Made by a program: the position numbers and the translations under genes. DNA of 64,000 bases, from assembly GCA_024244705.1 (NCBI GenBank), contig JAAEOK010000085.1, positions 1 to 64,000 on the forward strand, given 5' to 3'. Below, in pieces: positions 36,095 to 45,562 of the stretch (the first letter of the stretch is position 1; every line of letters begins with the position of its first letter). Below the pieces are notes generated by a model. That model searched no databases and had not been told where the DNA came from. It saw only the letters and a program-made list of their open reading frames with translations. Source of the stretch: Alphaproteobacteria bacterium. Its GTDB lineage: Bacteria > Pseudomonadota > Alphaproteobacteria > JAAEOK01.

Positions 36095-36580
36095 ATGCGC
36101 ACGAATCCCGTCCCGATGATACTCGCCGCCGGCGCTCTGGCGGTTTCGGCTACGAGTTTTGCATACGCAGCAAATGATCCGGTCGTCATCGAGCTCACCC
36201 AGATCGGCTGCCAATTCGTCGAATCGGAAAACGGCGTCAATCACGGCTTCATGCCCCAGTCGGCGGACGATTGTAATAAGATCAACGCCCGCACCGGCGA
36301 CGAGCGCCTGGAAAAGGCCAAGGTGCTCGAGCTCAAGCCCGGCAAGTATGTCTTCCGCGTGACCAACAAGGACGTGCCCTACGAGTTGGGGTTCTGGCTG
36401 CGCGAGCACGACTACAACTGGGCCAACCCCTTGCACAAGCTGACCAAAGTTAGCGTTTCCGGCGGCGGATTGGCGGTGGGGACGACGAAGGACTACGTGG
36501 TCGAACTCGAAGAAGGCGACTACGTCTATTCCTGCCCGCTCAACCCGACCCCCGACTATCGACTCATGGTTCGAAGTTAA
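36095..36580 (+). CDS. Periplasmic protein with a cupredoxin-like C-terminal motif
   Basis: A 161-residue secreted protein with a signal peptide ending near SFAYAA. The fold may be an all-beta cupredoxin: the C-terminal strand EEGDYVYSCPLNPTPDYRLM resembles the copper-loop region of such proteins, with one Cys, but the usual His ligand after it is missing. Two further Cys (GCQFVE and DDCNK) could form a disulfide. It stands alone on the strand, followed by a strong hairpin. Function unknown; binding of copper is only a possibility. Confidence 0.6.
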   Translation: MRTNPVPMILAAGALAVSATSFAYAANDPVVIELTQIGCQFVESENGVNHGFMPQSADDCNKINARTGDERLEKAKVLELKPGKYVFRVTNKDVPYELGFWLREHDYNWANPLHKLTKVSVSGGGLAVGTTKDYVVELEEGDYVYSCPLNPTPDYRLMVRS

Positions 36581-36604
36581 GCTCCCAAATCCGATCGCAA
36601 GAAT

Positions 36605-36637
36605 CGCGGCCCGCCGAAAGACTTCTGGCGGGCCGCG
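36605..36637 (+). terminator. Strong GC hairpin after the periplasmic-protein gene
   Basis: CGCGGCCCGCC and GGCGGGCCGCG form an 11-base-pair perfect stem with a loop of 11 bases. No U run follows (TCGCATTG), so it may act as a Rho-dependent or mRNA-stabilising structure. It separates the periplasmic-protein gene from the SDR gene. Confidence 0.55.
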
Positions 36638-36689
36638 TCGCATTGTATCCTCTCGTCGATATTGAGAACGGAAAGGCCGCAGAGGACAC

Positions 36690-37487
36690 ATGGGACGGGT
36701 TCAGGACAAAGTGGCGTGCGTTGTCGGCGCCGGGTCGGTGGGTGCCGGCTGGGGCAATGGAAAGGCCGCCGCCGTACTCTATGCGCGGGAGGGCGCCAGG
36801 GTTTTCGCGGTCGATCGTAACCTGCAAGCGGCCGAGGAGACCTGCTCCATCATTGCCGATGAGGGCGGGGAATGCGCGGCGCATTGCGCCGACATCGCTG
36901 ACGACGAACAGATCCGCGCCATGGTCGACGGCTGCATCGAACGCTACGGTAGGATCGATATCCTGCATAACAATGTCGGAATCGTCGAGGTCGGCGGCCT
37001 TGAAGAAGTAGAGAGCAATGACTGGGACCGCGTGATGGCGGTCAATTTGCGCGGCATGTTCATGACCTGCAAGGCGGTGGTGCCGCATATGGTGGCGCAA
37101 GGCGGCGGCGCCATCGTCAACATATCGTCGGTGGCCGGGATACGATGGGCCGGGATCCCCTATCTGACCTATGCGACGAGCAAGGGTGCGATCGTCCCAT
37201 TCACCCGCAGCATCGCGCTCGAGTACGCCGACCGAAACATTCGCGCCAATGCGATCCTGCCGGGCCTATTGGACACGCCGATGATCCGTGAGCCGCTCAA
37301 GGACATCTACGCTGGCGGCGATATCGACGAAATGTTGCGGGTCAGGAACGAACAATGTCCGATGGGCCGCATGGGTGACGCATGGGATGTCGCCTACGCG
37401 GCTTTGTTCCTCGCGTCGGACGAAGCCAAATACGTGACCGGGACCGAGCTCGTCGTCGATGGCGGATTATCGGTAAAATGTGTATGA
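36690..37487 (+). CDS. Short-chain dehydrogenase/reductase
   Basis: A 265-residue SDR enzyme. The cofactor loop GAGSVGAGWGNG near residues 13-24 is an altered TGxxxGxG, and Asp42 after the second strand favours NAD over NADP. The catalytic Ser146 lies in NISSVAG and Tyr161/Lys165 in YATSKGA. NNVGIVE is the NAG-type stabilising motif. The C-terminal ending GTELVVDGGLSVKCV is typical of the oxidising SDR group. Substrate cannot be inferred. Confidence 0.86.
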   Translation: MGRVQDKVACVVGAGSVGAGWGNGKAAAVLYAREGARVFAVDRNLQAAEETCSIIADEGGECAAHCADIADDEQIRAMVDGCIERYGRIDILHNNVGIVEVGGLEEVESNDWDRVMAVNLRGMFMTCKAVVPHMVAQGGGAIVNISSVAGIRWAGIPYLTYATSKGAIVPFTRSIALEYADRNIRANAILPGLLDTPMIREPLKDIYAGGDIDEMLRVRNEQCPMGRMGDAWDVAYAALFLASDEAKYVTGTELVVDGGLSVKCV

Positions 37488-37533
37488 CCAGGGCGAAGCG
37501 AATTTGGTGTGACGTTTTGACGATGCATCGGCG

Positions 37534-38313
37534 ATGAGGATATGGGCCCTCGTTCTGTGGCTGGTTGCGACGGCCGCCTTGGTTGCGCCGGACTTCTATC
37601 GCTTTGCCGAGGAGAAATCGCGTATCGATGTCTTGGCCGTGGACCTCGCCAAGGGATCGGCGACGGCGTCGGAGCTCGCGCGCGCCTACAGCGATGCCGT
37701 CCACCGCCGTTTGACCATCGACCGCAGCGCCGAATCCTACGGCGCGCGGGACCGCCCGTTTCTGCGCGAGACGGCGTGGGAGACGTGGTCGAAGGCACGC
37801 GGATTTTGCGGCGAGGCGTCGCGTGTCATCGTCAATATGCTGATCAGCCAGGGTGTGCCGGCGACACGGATCAATATGATCGGGCCGAAATTCGTGCATA
37901 CCGCCGTCGCCTATCGGGACGGCGAGAAGTGGTACCTCGTGGACAGCATCGGGGCGCCCGGCGATTTCCGTGAATGGAGCCGGCAAAACGCGAAGCCGGT
38001 GTCCGAGCTGGTTTCGATGTCCTTCCACTTTGGCGGTGGGACCCCGATCCGGATCGATAACCCTTATTTCACGCGATACAGCTTCTTCAACTGGGGCCGT
38101 GTTATCGATTGGGCCGAAGTCAATCAGCGGGTGCCGTTTCCAATGCCGATCACCATGGTCATTGAAAATCCGCCTTTGCTAACCGGCATCCTGAAGCTCT
38201 GCGGGGCGATATTTGTCCTGTTGATCGGCTGGGCGTTCTTTCGCTATCGTGACCGGTCGCTGCGTCGACGCGCTAGCGAAGCGTCTTCGCCGGATACCGT
38301 GCACCGCACCTAG
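37534..38313 (+). CDS. Membrane-anchored transglutaminase-like protein
   Basis: A 259-residue protein with an N-terminal hydrophobic segment (residues 3-19, signal anchor) and a second membrane helix at about 213-235 followed by a short Arg-rich cytoplasmic tail. The core has a transglutaminase/protease-type triad: Cys92 in GFCGEASR, His122 in FVHTAVAY and Asp137 in YLVDSIG. The catalytic domain would sit in the periplasm between the two helices. Function could be peptidase or protein cross-linking; no partner identified. Confidence 0.72.
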   Translation: MRIWALVLWLVATAALVAPDFYRFAEEKSRIDVLAVDLAKGSATASELARAYSDAVHRRLTIDRSAESYGARDRPFLRETAWETWSKARGFCGEASRVIVNMLISQGVPATRINMIGPKFVHTAVAYRDGEKWYLVDSIGAPGDFREWSRQNAKPVSELVSMSFHFGGGTPIRIDNPYFTRYSFFNWGRVIDWAEVNQRVPFPMPITMVIENPPLLTGILKLCGAIFVLLIGWAFFRYRDRSLRRRASEASSPDTVHRT

Positions 38314-38326
38314 AACACTTGGCGCT

Positions 38327-38779
38327 TTAAACCGGCTCGATTTTCAGCACGGTACCGTCGGCCCCGGTGACGCGGACGCGCGCGCCGGCCTCCACGTCCT
38401 CGCCGCGCACTTTCCACGTCGTATCGTCCACCCGGAGTCGTCCCTCGCCGTTGCTGACCGGTTCGGTCAGGGTGAAGGTGCGGCCGACATATTGTTCGCC
38501 ACGGCGATTGAGCGCCGGCTGCTCGGTTTCGATGGGATGGCGCCGGATCCATATTCGGGAGGCGACAACGGCGGCGACGGACACGATGGCGAACAGAGCG
38601 AGTTGCACCTGCCAGGCGAGATCGGGGAGAACCAGCACGACAACGCCTACTACGCCTGCCGAGATGCCGAGCCAGAGCAGGTAGGTGCCGGGCACCAGCA
38701 TTTCGAACCCGACAAGAAGGAAGGCGAGTATGAACCAGTGCCAAAATCTTGTCTGTTCAAACCAGGCCACGAGCTCCAT
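38327..38779 (-). CDS. NfeD-like membrane protein
   Basis: A 150-residue protein of the NfeD family: two to three N-terminal helices (about 14-75) followed by a soluble OB-fold region (about 90-150) containing GRTFTLTEPVSNGEG and ARVRVTGADGTVL. It overlaps the upstream SPFH gene by one base and is its standard partner in bacterial stomatin operons, where NfeD associates with SPFH assemblies at the membrane. Confidence 0.87.
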   Translation of the reverse strand: MELVAWFEQTRFWHWFILAFLLVGFEMLVPGTYLLWLGISAGVVGVVVLVLPDLAWQVQLALFAIVSVAAVVASRIWIRRHPIETEQPALNRRGEQYVGRTFTLTEPVSNGEGRLRVDDTTWKVRGEDVEAGARVRVTGADGTVLKIEPV

Positions 38780-39711
38780 TACGCCACCTCGCGCTTGGTG
38801 AAGGTCTCCTTGGCGATCTCGGCGATGCCGGCGAGCGAACCAATGATGCTCGACGATTCGACCGGGAGTATCAGCAGCTTCTCATTGGGCGAAGCGGCAA
38901 AACTTCCCAACGCCTCGACGTATTTCTGCGCCACGAAGTAATTGACCGCCTGGATGTCACCTTCGGCGATCGCCGACGATACGACCGACGTCGCCATGGC
39001 CTCGGCCTGAGCCTCACGTTCGCGCGCTTCGGCGTCGCGGAACGCCGCCTCGCGGCGCCCTTCGGCCTGCAGGATCGCGGACTGCTTCTCGCCCTCGGCG
39101 CGCAGGATCGCGGCCTGGCGATCGCCCTCGGCATCGAGAATCTGGGCACGCTTTTCGCGCTCGGCCTTCATTTGCCGCGCCATCGCATCGACCAGGTCGG
39201 TCGGCGGCGCGATGTCCTTGATCTCGATGCGCGTCACCTTGACCCCCCACGGCGTGGTCGCGTCGTCGACCACGGCAAGCAGGCGGGCATTGATTTCGTC
39301 GCGCTTGGACAACAGTTCGTCGAGATCCATAGACCCCATGACGGTGCGCAGATTGGTCATGGTCAGATTGAGGATCGCGAACTCCAGGCGGCGCACTTCG
39401 TAAGCCGCTTTTGCCGCGTCCAAGACTTGGAAGAAGACGACTCCGTTGGCGGCGACCATCGCGTTGTCCTTGGTGATGATCTCTTGCGTCGGCACGTCGA
39501 GGACGTTCTCCATCATGTTCATCTTGGCGCCGATGCGGTCCATGAACGGCACGATAAGATGGAACCCGGGCCGCAATGTTCGCGTAAAGCGGCCGAATCG
39601 CTCGGCGGTAAATTCGTGACCCTGGGGCACAATCTTTACCGCCATCGCGATCAAAACGATGGCGAAGACAACAAGAACGAGAACGAAAATTGTGGCACCG
39701 TCTAGGAACAT
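38779..39711 (-). CDS. SPFH/stomatin-like membrane protein (QmcA-type)
   Basis: A 310-residue protein with an N-terminal membrane anchor ([18 protein letters not shown]), an SPFH/Band-7 domain ([17 protein letters not shown] through [15 protein letters not shown]) and a long Ala/Glu-rich helix (about 185-245) that would form a coiled coil. It likely oligomerises at the inner membrane as a scaffold for proteases or transporters. It precedes the nfeD-like gene and is coupled to it. Confidence 0.9.
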   Translation of the reverse strand: MFLDGATIFVLVLVVFAIVLIAMAVKIVPQGHEFTAERFGRFTRTLRPGFHLIVPFMDRIGAKMNMMENVLDVPTQEIITKDNAMVAANGVVFFQVLDAAKAAYEVRRLEFAILNLTMTNLRTVMGSMDLDELLSKRDEINARLLAVVDDATTPWGVKVTRIEIKDIAPPTDLVDAMARQMKAEREKRAQILDAEGDRQAAILRAEGEKQSAILQAEGRREAAFRDAEAREREAQAEAMATSVVSSAIAEGDIQAVNYFVAQKYVEALGSFAASPNEKLLILPVESSSIIGSLAGIAEIAKETFTKREVA

Positions 39712-39849
39712 GTCGAACCCTCCGATGTTATGATTTGACGCCGTGATCCAAATTCGGGTTGCGGCGCAATTTGACTACATATGGGAAAAATGGTGCCGAA
39801 AATCTACTATATTTTGATCGCAGCATTGAATCAGAAGAGTGTTTTTTGC

Positions 39850-41016
39850 CTACACGGAACCCACGCGATCCATCAACCGGTCGAGAAATTGGTCACAGCG
39901 GGCGACCTGTTCGAGGCTCACGAACTCGTCCGGCTTGTGGGCTTGCTCGATGCTGCCGGGGCCGCAGACGACCGCTGGGATTCCACTGTCGCTGAACAAG
40001 CCTGCCTCGGTTCCGAAAGATACTTTGCGGGTATCGTTGGCGCCGGCGAGCGCTTTTGCGAGGAGGGTGATTTCCGCATTTTCCGGCGTATCCAGCCCGG
40101 GAAATCCGGAGAGCGGCTGCCATCTGAATCCGGTATCCGGGTCGACGTCACGCATCGCGGGTTCGATTTCCTCCTCCACGAACTTGCGGATTTCGGCCAT
40201 GAGGGCCTGTGGGTCGTTGCCCGGCAGATTGCGGAACTCGAATTCGAACATGCAATCCTGTGGGATGATATTGAGCTGTGTGCCGCCGTTTATGATCCCG
40301 GTGTGAACGCTGGTATAGGGCGGATCGTAGCCCTCGTCATGCGGCCCCTCACGCCGCAATCGCTCGGCCATCGCGCTGAGATACCCGACAACGGCGGCGG
40401 CGTTTTCGATGGCGTTGACGCCGTGCTCGACCAAAGACGAGTGCGCCGCCAGTCCGCGCACATGGCACTGCATGCTGAGCTTGCCCTTGTGACCGCGGAT
40501 GACCTTCATGTCGGTGGGTTCGCCGACGATGCAACCGGCCGGGCGAATCGGCAATCGTTCCAACCCGGCGAGCAGCGACCGCACACCCAGGCAGCCGATT
40601 TCCTCGTCATGGGAAAAAGCGAGATGGATGGGGGTCTCGAGTCCGCGGGCGAGAAAATCGGGAACCTTGGCCAGGACAACGGCGATAAAGCTCTTCATGT
40701 CGCAAGTTCCGCGGCCATAGATGCGGCCGTCCCGTTCGACGGCGACGAAGGGATCACTCGACCAATCTTGCCCGGCAACCGGAACGACGTCGGTATGGCC
40801 CGACAACGCGATGCCGGGGCGGTCGTCCGGCCCCAGAGTGGCATAAAGGTTGGCCTTCTCACCCGTCTCGTCCTTATAGAGCGTGCTGTCGATGCCGCTT
40901 TCCGCAAGGTAGTCACGAATGAATTGAATCAATTCCAGATTCGATTTGTGGCTCGTCGTATCGAAGGCAATCAATTTCTTGATCATGTCGAGCGACGTCG
41001 AACTCGCGGTGTTCAT
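39850..41016 (-). CDS. argE: Acetylornithine deacetylase
   Basis: A 388-residue M20-family metallohydrolase. Zinc ligands can be placed in SGHTDVVPV (His, Asp), GRGTCDMKSF (Asp), HDEEIGCLG (Glu pair) and the C-terminal EQAHKPDEF (His). Length and motif spacing fit ArgE, which hydrolyses N-acetylornithine in arginine synthesis. Close M20 relatives (succinyl-diaminopimelate desuccinylase) are a possible alternative. It is followed downstream by no hairpin. It sits 13 bases after the nadK stop, so both may be cotranscribed. Confidence 0.85.
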   Translation of the reverse strand: MNTASSTSLDMIKKLIAFDTTSHKSNLELIQFIRDYLAESGIDSTLYKDETGEKANLYATLGPDDRPGIALSGHTDVVPVAGQDWSSDPFVAVERDGRIYGRGTCDMKSFIAVVLAKVPDFLARGLETPIHLAFSHDEEIGCLGVRSLLAGLERLPIRPAGCIVGEPTDMKVIRGHKGKLSMQCHVRGLAAHSSLVEHGVNAIENAAAVVGYLSAMAERLRREGPHDEGYDPPYTSVHTGIINGGTQLNIIPQDCMFEFEFRNLPGNDPQALMAEIRKFVEEEIEPAMRDVDPDTGFRWQPLSGFPGLDTPENAEITLLAKALAGANDTRKVSFGTEAGLFSDSGIPAVVCGPGSIEQAHKPDEFVSLEQVARCDQFLDRLMDRVGSV

Positions 41017-41029
41017 GTCTTTGGATACC

Positions 41030-41797
41030 CTAGGCCAGAAATTGCTCGTTGAGGATACGTTCCTCGAGATTGTGCTCCGCGTCGAAAAGGAGCGTTATCG
41101 CTACCTCGCGATCTTCGCGGACCTCGACCTCGGCGACGTCGCGGACTTCGGTATAATCGGCGGTCGCGCTGACCGGCCGCTTGTTGCCTTCGTGGATCCG
41201 AAACGTCACCCGTGCCAGGTGCGGGATCAGGGCGCCGCGCCAACGGCGGGGGCGGAACGCGCTGATCGGCGTGACCGCCAGCAGCCCTGCACCGATCGGG
41301 ATGATCGGTCCTTGTGCGGAGAAATTGTAGGCGGTGCTGCCGGCTGGCGTAGCGACGATCACGCCATCGCAGACCAGCTCGTGCAACCGTATCACGCCAT
41401 CGATCTGAATCTCGATCTTTGCCGCCTGTCGGCTCTCGCGGATCAGCGAGACCTCGTTGAAGGCAAGTGCATCGACTGATTGGCCGTCAATCGTGGTGGC
41501 GATCATGCGCAGCGGATGCAGCACGACCGGCTTCGCCGATTGGATGCGATCGGGCAGGTCTTCGAATTCGTACTCGTTCATCAGGAAGCCGACGCTGCCA
41601 CGATGCATGCCGTAGATCCGAACGCCCGCATGGAGGTTCGCGTGCAGCGTTTCGAGCATGAAGCCGTCGCCGCCGAGCGCGACAATGACGTCCGCCGCGG
41701 TCGGCTCGGCCTGCCCGTACCGCGATACCAATTCCTCTAGGGCGCGCTGGGCCGGCTCGGCCTCCGACGCCACGAAGGCGATAGTCGTTTCTGCCAT
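41030..41797 (-). CDS. nadK: NAD kinase
   Basis: A 255-residue cytosolic kinase that phosphorylates NAD to NADP. The diagnostic GGDG motif is in [14 protein letters not shown] in AFNEVSLIR and the Gly-rich substrate loop in [17 protein letters not shown]. Length is normal for alphaproteobacterial NadK. It has the same strand as argE and is the upstream gene of the pair. Confidence 0.92.
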   Translation of the reverse strand: MAETTIAFVASEAEPAQRALEELVSRYGQAEPTAADVIVALGGDGFMLETLHANLHAGVRIYGMHRGSVGFLMNEYEFEDLPDRIQSAKPVVLHPLRMIATTIDGQSVDALAFNEVSLIRESRQAAKIEIQIDGVIRLHELVCDGVIVATPAGSTAYNFSAQGPIIPIGAGLLAVTPISAFRPRRWRGALIPHLARVTFRIHEGNKRPVSATADYTEVRDVAEVEVREDREVAITLLFDAEHNLEERILNEQFLA

Positions 41798-41951
41798 GTT
41801 CGTTTCGGACGTTTGAGACGCTGCGACCGTGGTTAGGATGAAGTATAGCGCCGATGCCGGCGAGCGCCAGCGTCGACGGTTTTCGATTTTTTGTCGTCGA
41901 GCGGTGGGCGGGCCCGCTATAACCCCTTTAGGATGAACTCGGATATTGGTG

Positions 41952-42443
41952 ATGGCAATGAAACCGATTTTCTCGACGATAGCGCTCGCGGTCGTTTTTC
42001 TTGTTGTGACAAGTGCACCTGACGCGGTCGCCGCCGATCGCCACGCCGGCTACTACTACCCTCCGGCCCAGACCGAGGAGGAATACGTCGCCCGTTCGCG
42101 CACTCTGCTCAATGCGGATCGGCATATGCGTCTGGAGTTCGTCAATACGGTGACCGCTGAGCAATATGGCCAAACCTACCCGCCGCAATATGCGATGTTC
42201 GCGAAAGGCGAGGAGGGCGAAAAGATGATTATCGTCAGCCTCTATGAGGGTGCGTTCGACACTCTCTATCGGGCTCGCGGATTGCTCGCCATGTTGTCGG
42301 CCGTCGCTCGCCGGACGCCGTTTTTCCGCGAGCACAAGGTCGAGGACATCTTCACCTTCTTCGATCTCCTCAAATTGCTTGGCTACAGCCAGCTGACAAT
42401 TTCGGACGGAAGATCGTTTTCCCACCGCGTGTTGATCAAGTAG
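41952..42443 (+). CDS. Periplasmic or secreted hypothetical protein
   Basis: About 163 residues with a signal peptide ([20 protein letters not shown]). The conserved-looking segments are [29 protein letters not shown] and [20 protein letters not shown]. Homologues are sometimes labelled molybdopterin-guanine dinucleotide biosynthesis protein A, as I recall, but there is no nucleotide-binding motif and an exported protein is unlikely to do that, so I treat the label as an error. The Met at 41952 is used; the upstream frame begins with TTG/GTG. Function unknown. Confidence 0.65.
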   Translation: MAMKPIFSTIALAVVFLVVTSAPDAVAADRHAGYYYPPAQTEEEYVARSRTLLNADRHMRLEFVNTVTAEQYGQTYPPQYAMFAKGEEGEKMIIVSLYEGAFDTLYRARGLLAMLSAVARRTPFFREHKVEDIFTFFDLLKLLGYSQLTISDGRSFSHRVLIK

Positions 42444-42469
42444 CCGCCTCGAACCTGCCGCGCCGATCT

Positions 42470-42931
42470 CTACAGCGGTATTCGGAGGCCGACCTTGACG
42501 TTCTGAATGGCGACGATGGTGTGGAATTTTTCAATGTTGGTATTTTCGAAAAAGACACCGCGGGTCAACCGGTCGTAATCGGCCATGTCCTTTGCGGTAA
42601 CGATGAGGACGAAGTCGTACTCTCCCGTGACGTAATAGCATTGCTGGATTTCAGGGATCCCTCGTACGTCGCGCTTGAACGCGTCGACGGTATGAGCGCC
42701 GCCGCGCTTGAGCACGACTTGGACGATGACCGTCAACATACCGCCCAACTTTTCGGGGTCGAGGACGGCAAACTCGGCTGCGATGACGCCGGAGTCCCTG
42801 AGCCGCCTGATCCGCCGTTGGCAGGCCGTGGGCGACAGCGCGACGGCATTCGCAATGGCCTCCGATGTCAGACGATTGTTGGCCTGCAGGAGATTGAGGA
42901 TCTTGGTGTCATATTCGTCTAATGCGTCCAT
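42470..42931 (-). CDS. Lrp/AsnC-family transcriptional regulator
   Basis: A 153-residue regulator. The N-terminal winged helix-turn-helix has LDEYDTKILNLLQANNRLTS and ATACQRRIRRLRDSGVI; the C-terminal ligand-binding RAM domain includes CYYVTGEYDFVLIVTAKDM. Such proteins sense amino acids. It is divergent from an EamA-family exporter, a classic arrangement in which the regulator controls an amino-acid exporter, so it probably regulates that gene (inference). Confidence 0.9.
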   Translation of the reverse strand: MDALDEYDTKILNLLQANNRLTSEAIANAVALSPTACQRRIRRLRDSGVIAAEFAVLDPEKLGGMLTVIVQVVLKRGGAHTVDAFKRDVRGIPEIQQCYYVTGEYDFVLIVTAKDMADYDRLTRGVFFENTNIEKFHTIVAIQNVKVGLRIPL

Positions 42932-43101
42932 TTGCGCAGTATATATGCGTTATTGCGGTAAATCGCGCTGAAAATAGTCGAATTTCTGATGATTTGTAAC
43001 TACGAACGGATCGATTGGAGAGCTATGTTTCGATGCGGCCGCGGGCCGCTGCGGGACGGCGTTTTGGCCGCCCACGCATGCTCAGCTAACAAGGACATGC
43101 C

Positions 43102-44046
43102 ATGACAGTGGCAACAGGATCGAGACGGGATGGCGACAAGCACGAGCCGATATTCGAGCCCGATCGACGCGCGGTCGTAACCGCGGTCGTTTATGGCATT
43201 ATTGCCGCGATCATTTGGGGTGCGTGGCCCGTGCTGTCTCGGCTCGGTGTCGAACAGAGCCTGAATGCCTACGACATCACCGCCCTTCGGTTCGTCGTTG
43301 CGGGCATCCTCTTGCTGCCTTTGTTCTGGCGCCGCGGCATCGCCGGTGTTGGCTGGACCGGCGCATGTTTGCTCACTTTTGGCGCCGGCGCCCCTTACGT
43401 GTTGATCGGCGTCGGCGGTTTCTCGTTCGCCCCCGCCGGTCACGGCGGTGTCATCATTCCCAGTTTCATGTTAAGCGCCGCCACTATTGGTGGCTGGCTG
43501 GTGCTGCGCGATCGGCCCGATGCCGTACGGCTGATCGGATTGGCGGGGATTATGGCCGGTGTCGTTTTAATCGGATGGGACCGGTGGGGCGCCGGAGGCG
43601 GCAGCGAAGAATGGATCGGACACCTGATGTTCGGGATTGCGGGGCTGCTGTGGGCCATCTACACCGTCGGCACACGCCTTTGGTCCGTTGACCCGCTGCA
43701 CGCGACAGCGCTGGTGTCGGTTTTGTCGATGGTGGTCTATCTGCCGCCCTATCTGATCTTCGGCGCCACCAATCTCTTTCAAGCGCCGCTGTCCGAAATA
43801 CTTTTCCAAGGCGTATTCCAGGGCGTCGCTGTCGGCATTCTGGCGCTGCTATTCTATACGCGGGCGGTGGCCGTGTTTGGCGCCGGGCGCGGCGCGGTCT
43901 TCGCGGCGCTGGTGCCGGCGCTCGCTGTCTTGTTCGCGTTTCCAATTCTCGGCGAAGTGCCGACATGGCTCGAGATCGCCGGACTGTCGACCGTGACCGG
44001 TGGCATGGTGTGCGCACTCGGTCTATTCCGGCGCGGCCGCCGATGA
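43102..44046 (+). CDS. EamA/DMT-family transporter
   Basis: A 314-residue polytopic membrane protein with about ten helices in two EamA repeats (YGIIAAIIWGAWPVLSRLG; GIAGLLWAIYTVGTRL), as in drug/metabolite and amino-acid exporters. It is divergent from an Lrp-type regulator. Its stop overlaps the nudC start (ATGA), so the two genes are cotranscribed. Confidence 0.88.
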   Translation: MTVATGSRRDGDKHEPIFEPDRRAVVTAVVYGIIAAIIWGAWPVLSRLGVEQSLNAYDITALRFVVAGILLLPLFWRRGIAGVGWTGACLLTFGAGAPYVLIGVGGFSFAPAGHGGVIIPSFMLSAATIGGWLVLRDRPDAVRLIGLAGIMAGVVLIGWDRWGAGGGSEEWIGHLMFGIAGLLWAIYTVGTRLWSVDPLHATALVSVLSMVVYLPPYLIFGATNLFQAPLSEILFQGVFQGVAVGILALLFYTRAVAVFGAGRGAVFAALVPALAVLFAFPILGEVPTWLEIAGLSTVTGGMVCALGLFRRGRR

Positions 44047-45017
44047 CAGTGACGAAAGCGACACGCGAGCGATTGAGTTATGCCGGTGCGCGGCTCGACC
44101 GCGCCGCCATCTCACGCAAGGACCCGACCTGGGTCTCGGACCGGCTGTCCCGGCCGGATACGGTCTTCGTACCGGTTTGGCGTGATCGAAACCTGGTCGC
44201 CGGGATGGATAACGACGCGACCCCTTCCGCGGACTTCCGCTCGGGACCCCTTGCGGCGGCGATCTTGAAAGCATCATCCGTGACTGTGTTCCTCGGCCTC
44301 GACGGCGATACCGCGGTCTTTGCCGTCGACATCGACGTTCCGCACGAGCACCAGGCGGTCGACCTGGTGGGCACCGGGGCGTTTGTCGATTTGCGCCAGG
44401 TCGGGCCGCATCTGAGCGGGTATGATGCCGGGATCATGGCCTACGCGCGGGCGATGGCGTATTGGCACCGGCGGCAACGGTTCTGTGCGTCGTGCGGGGC
44501 GGTGATGAAAAGCCGGGACGGTGGCCACATCAGAGCGTGCACCAACGGGGATTGTGGCCGCCAGACCTTCCCGCGCACCGACCCGGCGGTCATCATGCTG
44601 GTCGAGCACTGCCCCCTCGATGGTGGCACACCGCGCTGCCTCTTGGGGCATCATGTGCGTCTGCCCGCTGGTCTTTACTCGACCCTGGCCGGCTTCGTCG
44701 AACCCGGAGAGAGCCTCGAGGAAACGGTGGTCCGAGAGGTCTTCGAGGAGACCGGGGTGGTCATCGGCGATGTCGCCTATCAGGGCTCGCAGCCGTGGCC
44801 GTTCCCGGCTTCGATCATGTTGGGCTTCCGCGCGCAGGCCGCATCGACGGCGATTCGCCTCGATGACGACGAGCTCGACGAGGCGCGCTGGTTCACGCCG
44901 AAAGAGGTGCGGAATTTTGGCGAGTGGGGTGACGACGGCGACGGTCCGAAGCTGCCGCGTCGTGATTCGATCGCGCGGTTTCTTGTCGAATCCTGGCTCG
45001 ATGCCACGGATACCTAG
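44043..45017 (+). CDS. nudC: NAD(+) diphosphatase (NudC)
   Basis: A 324-residue Nudix hydrolase that splits NADH and can remove NAD caps from RNA. Seen features are the zinc ribbon CASCGAV then CTNGDC, the Nudix box GFVEPGESLEETVVREVFEE followed by TGV, and the NudC-specific SQPWPFPASIML. The start at 44043 overlaps the EamA stop; an upstream extension is unnecessary. It is cytoplasmic. Confidence 0.93.
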   Translation: MTVTKATRERLSYAGARLDRAAISRKDPTWVSDRLSRPDTVFVPVWRDRNLVAGMDNDATPSADFRSGPLAAAILKASSVTVFLGLDGDTAVFAVDIDVPHEHQAVDLVGTGAFVDLRQVGPHLSGYDAGIMAYARAMAYWHRRQRFCASCGAVMKSRDGGHIRACTNGDCGRQTFPRTDPAVIMLVEHCPLDGGTPRCLLGHHVRLPAGLYSTLAGFVEPGESLEETVVREVFEETGVVIGDVAYQGSQPWPFPASIMLGFRAQAASTAIRLDDDELDEARWFTPKEVRNFGEWGDDGDGPKLPRRDSIARFLVESWLDATDT

Positions 45018-45116
45018 ACGAAACGGTGTCCGCGCCCTGTTCGCGACCGCGTCAAGCAGGCATACTGTCGGGGATCATGGCGGGACCCGCCAAGGAACCG
45101 ATTTGAAGGTGCAAGA

Positions 45117-45542
45117 ATGCGTATCTTCGCGTTGACCGTAGCCGTGTTGTGTATTGCCGCCTCGCCAGCCGCCGCCGAAAAATCTTGCGAGGCGTTCTTT
45201 TCGTCGATTCCCGGCTCTTACGTCGCCAGCGTCAATCATCATCTCGAAGTGCCGGCGGTGGCATGGCTGAAATGGGGCGGCGAATATGGCCGTGGCGTCG
45301 CTTCGGTCTATCAGGTCGAGGTACCCGACCTCAACCTGGAGACGCCGATAACCCGCCTGCTGTGCGCCCGGCTTGAGGAAGGGCGGTATGACAGCCCCGG
45401 TCTGTCCTACGACCTCAAAATCGGTATCGATGGTCTCAAGCTGACCGGGTTTTCGAAAAGCGTGGGTGCTCTGACCAACCAAGACTATTTCCGCTGCCTC
45501 GATATCGACCGCTGCGCGATCGAGGTCAAAGGTGGCGAATAG
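45117..45542 (+). CDS. Small secreted hypothetical protein
   Basis: A 141-residue precursor with a signal peptide (FALTVAVLCIAASPAAA) and four Cys residues in the mature part that could form two disulfides. No family is recognised and no membrane helix follows. The end converges with moaA, with about 20 bases between stops. A periplasmic location is predicted. Confidence 0.62.
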   Translation: MRIFALTVAVLCIAASPAAAEKSCEAFFSSIPGSYVASVNHHLEVPAVAWLKWGGEYGRGVASVYQVEVPDLNLETPITRLLCARLEEGRYDSPGLSYDLKIGIDGLKLTGFSKSVGALTNQDYFRCLDIDRCAIEVKGGE

Positions 45543-45562
45543 TCGTCAAGGCGGAAAACGGG

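Noticed and set aside
41952-42443. Molybdopterin-guanine dinucleotide synthesis protein (MobA)
   Set aside because: Homologues may carry that label, but this protein has a signal peptide and lacks the MobA nucleotide-binding LAGGxxxRMG loop.
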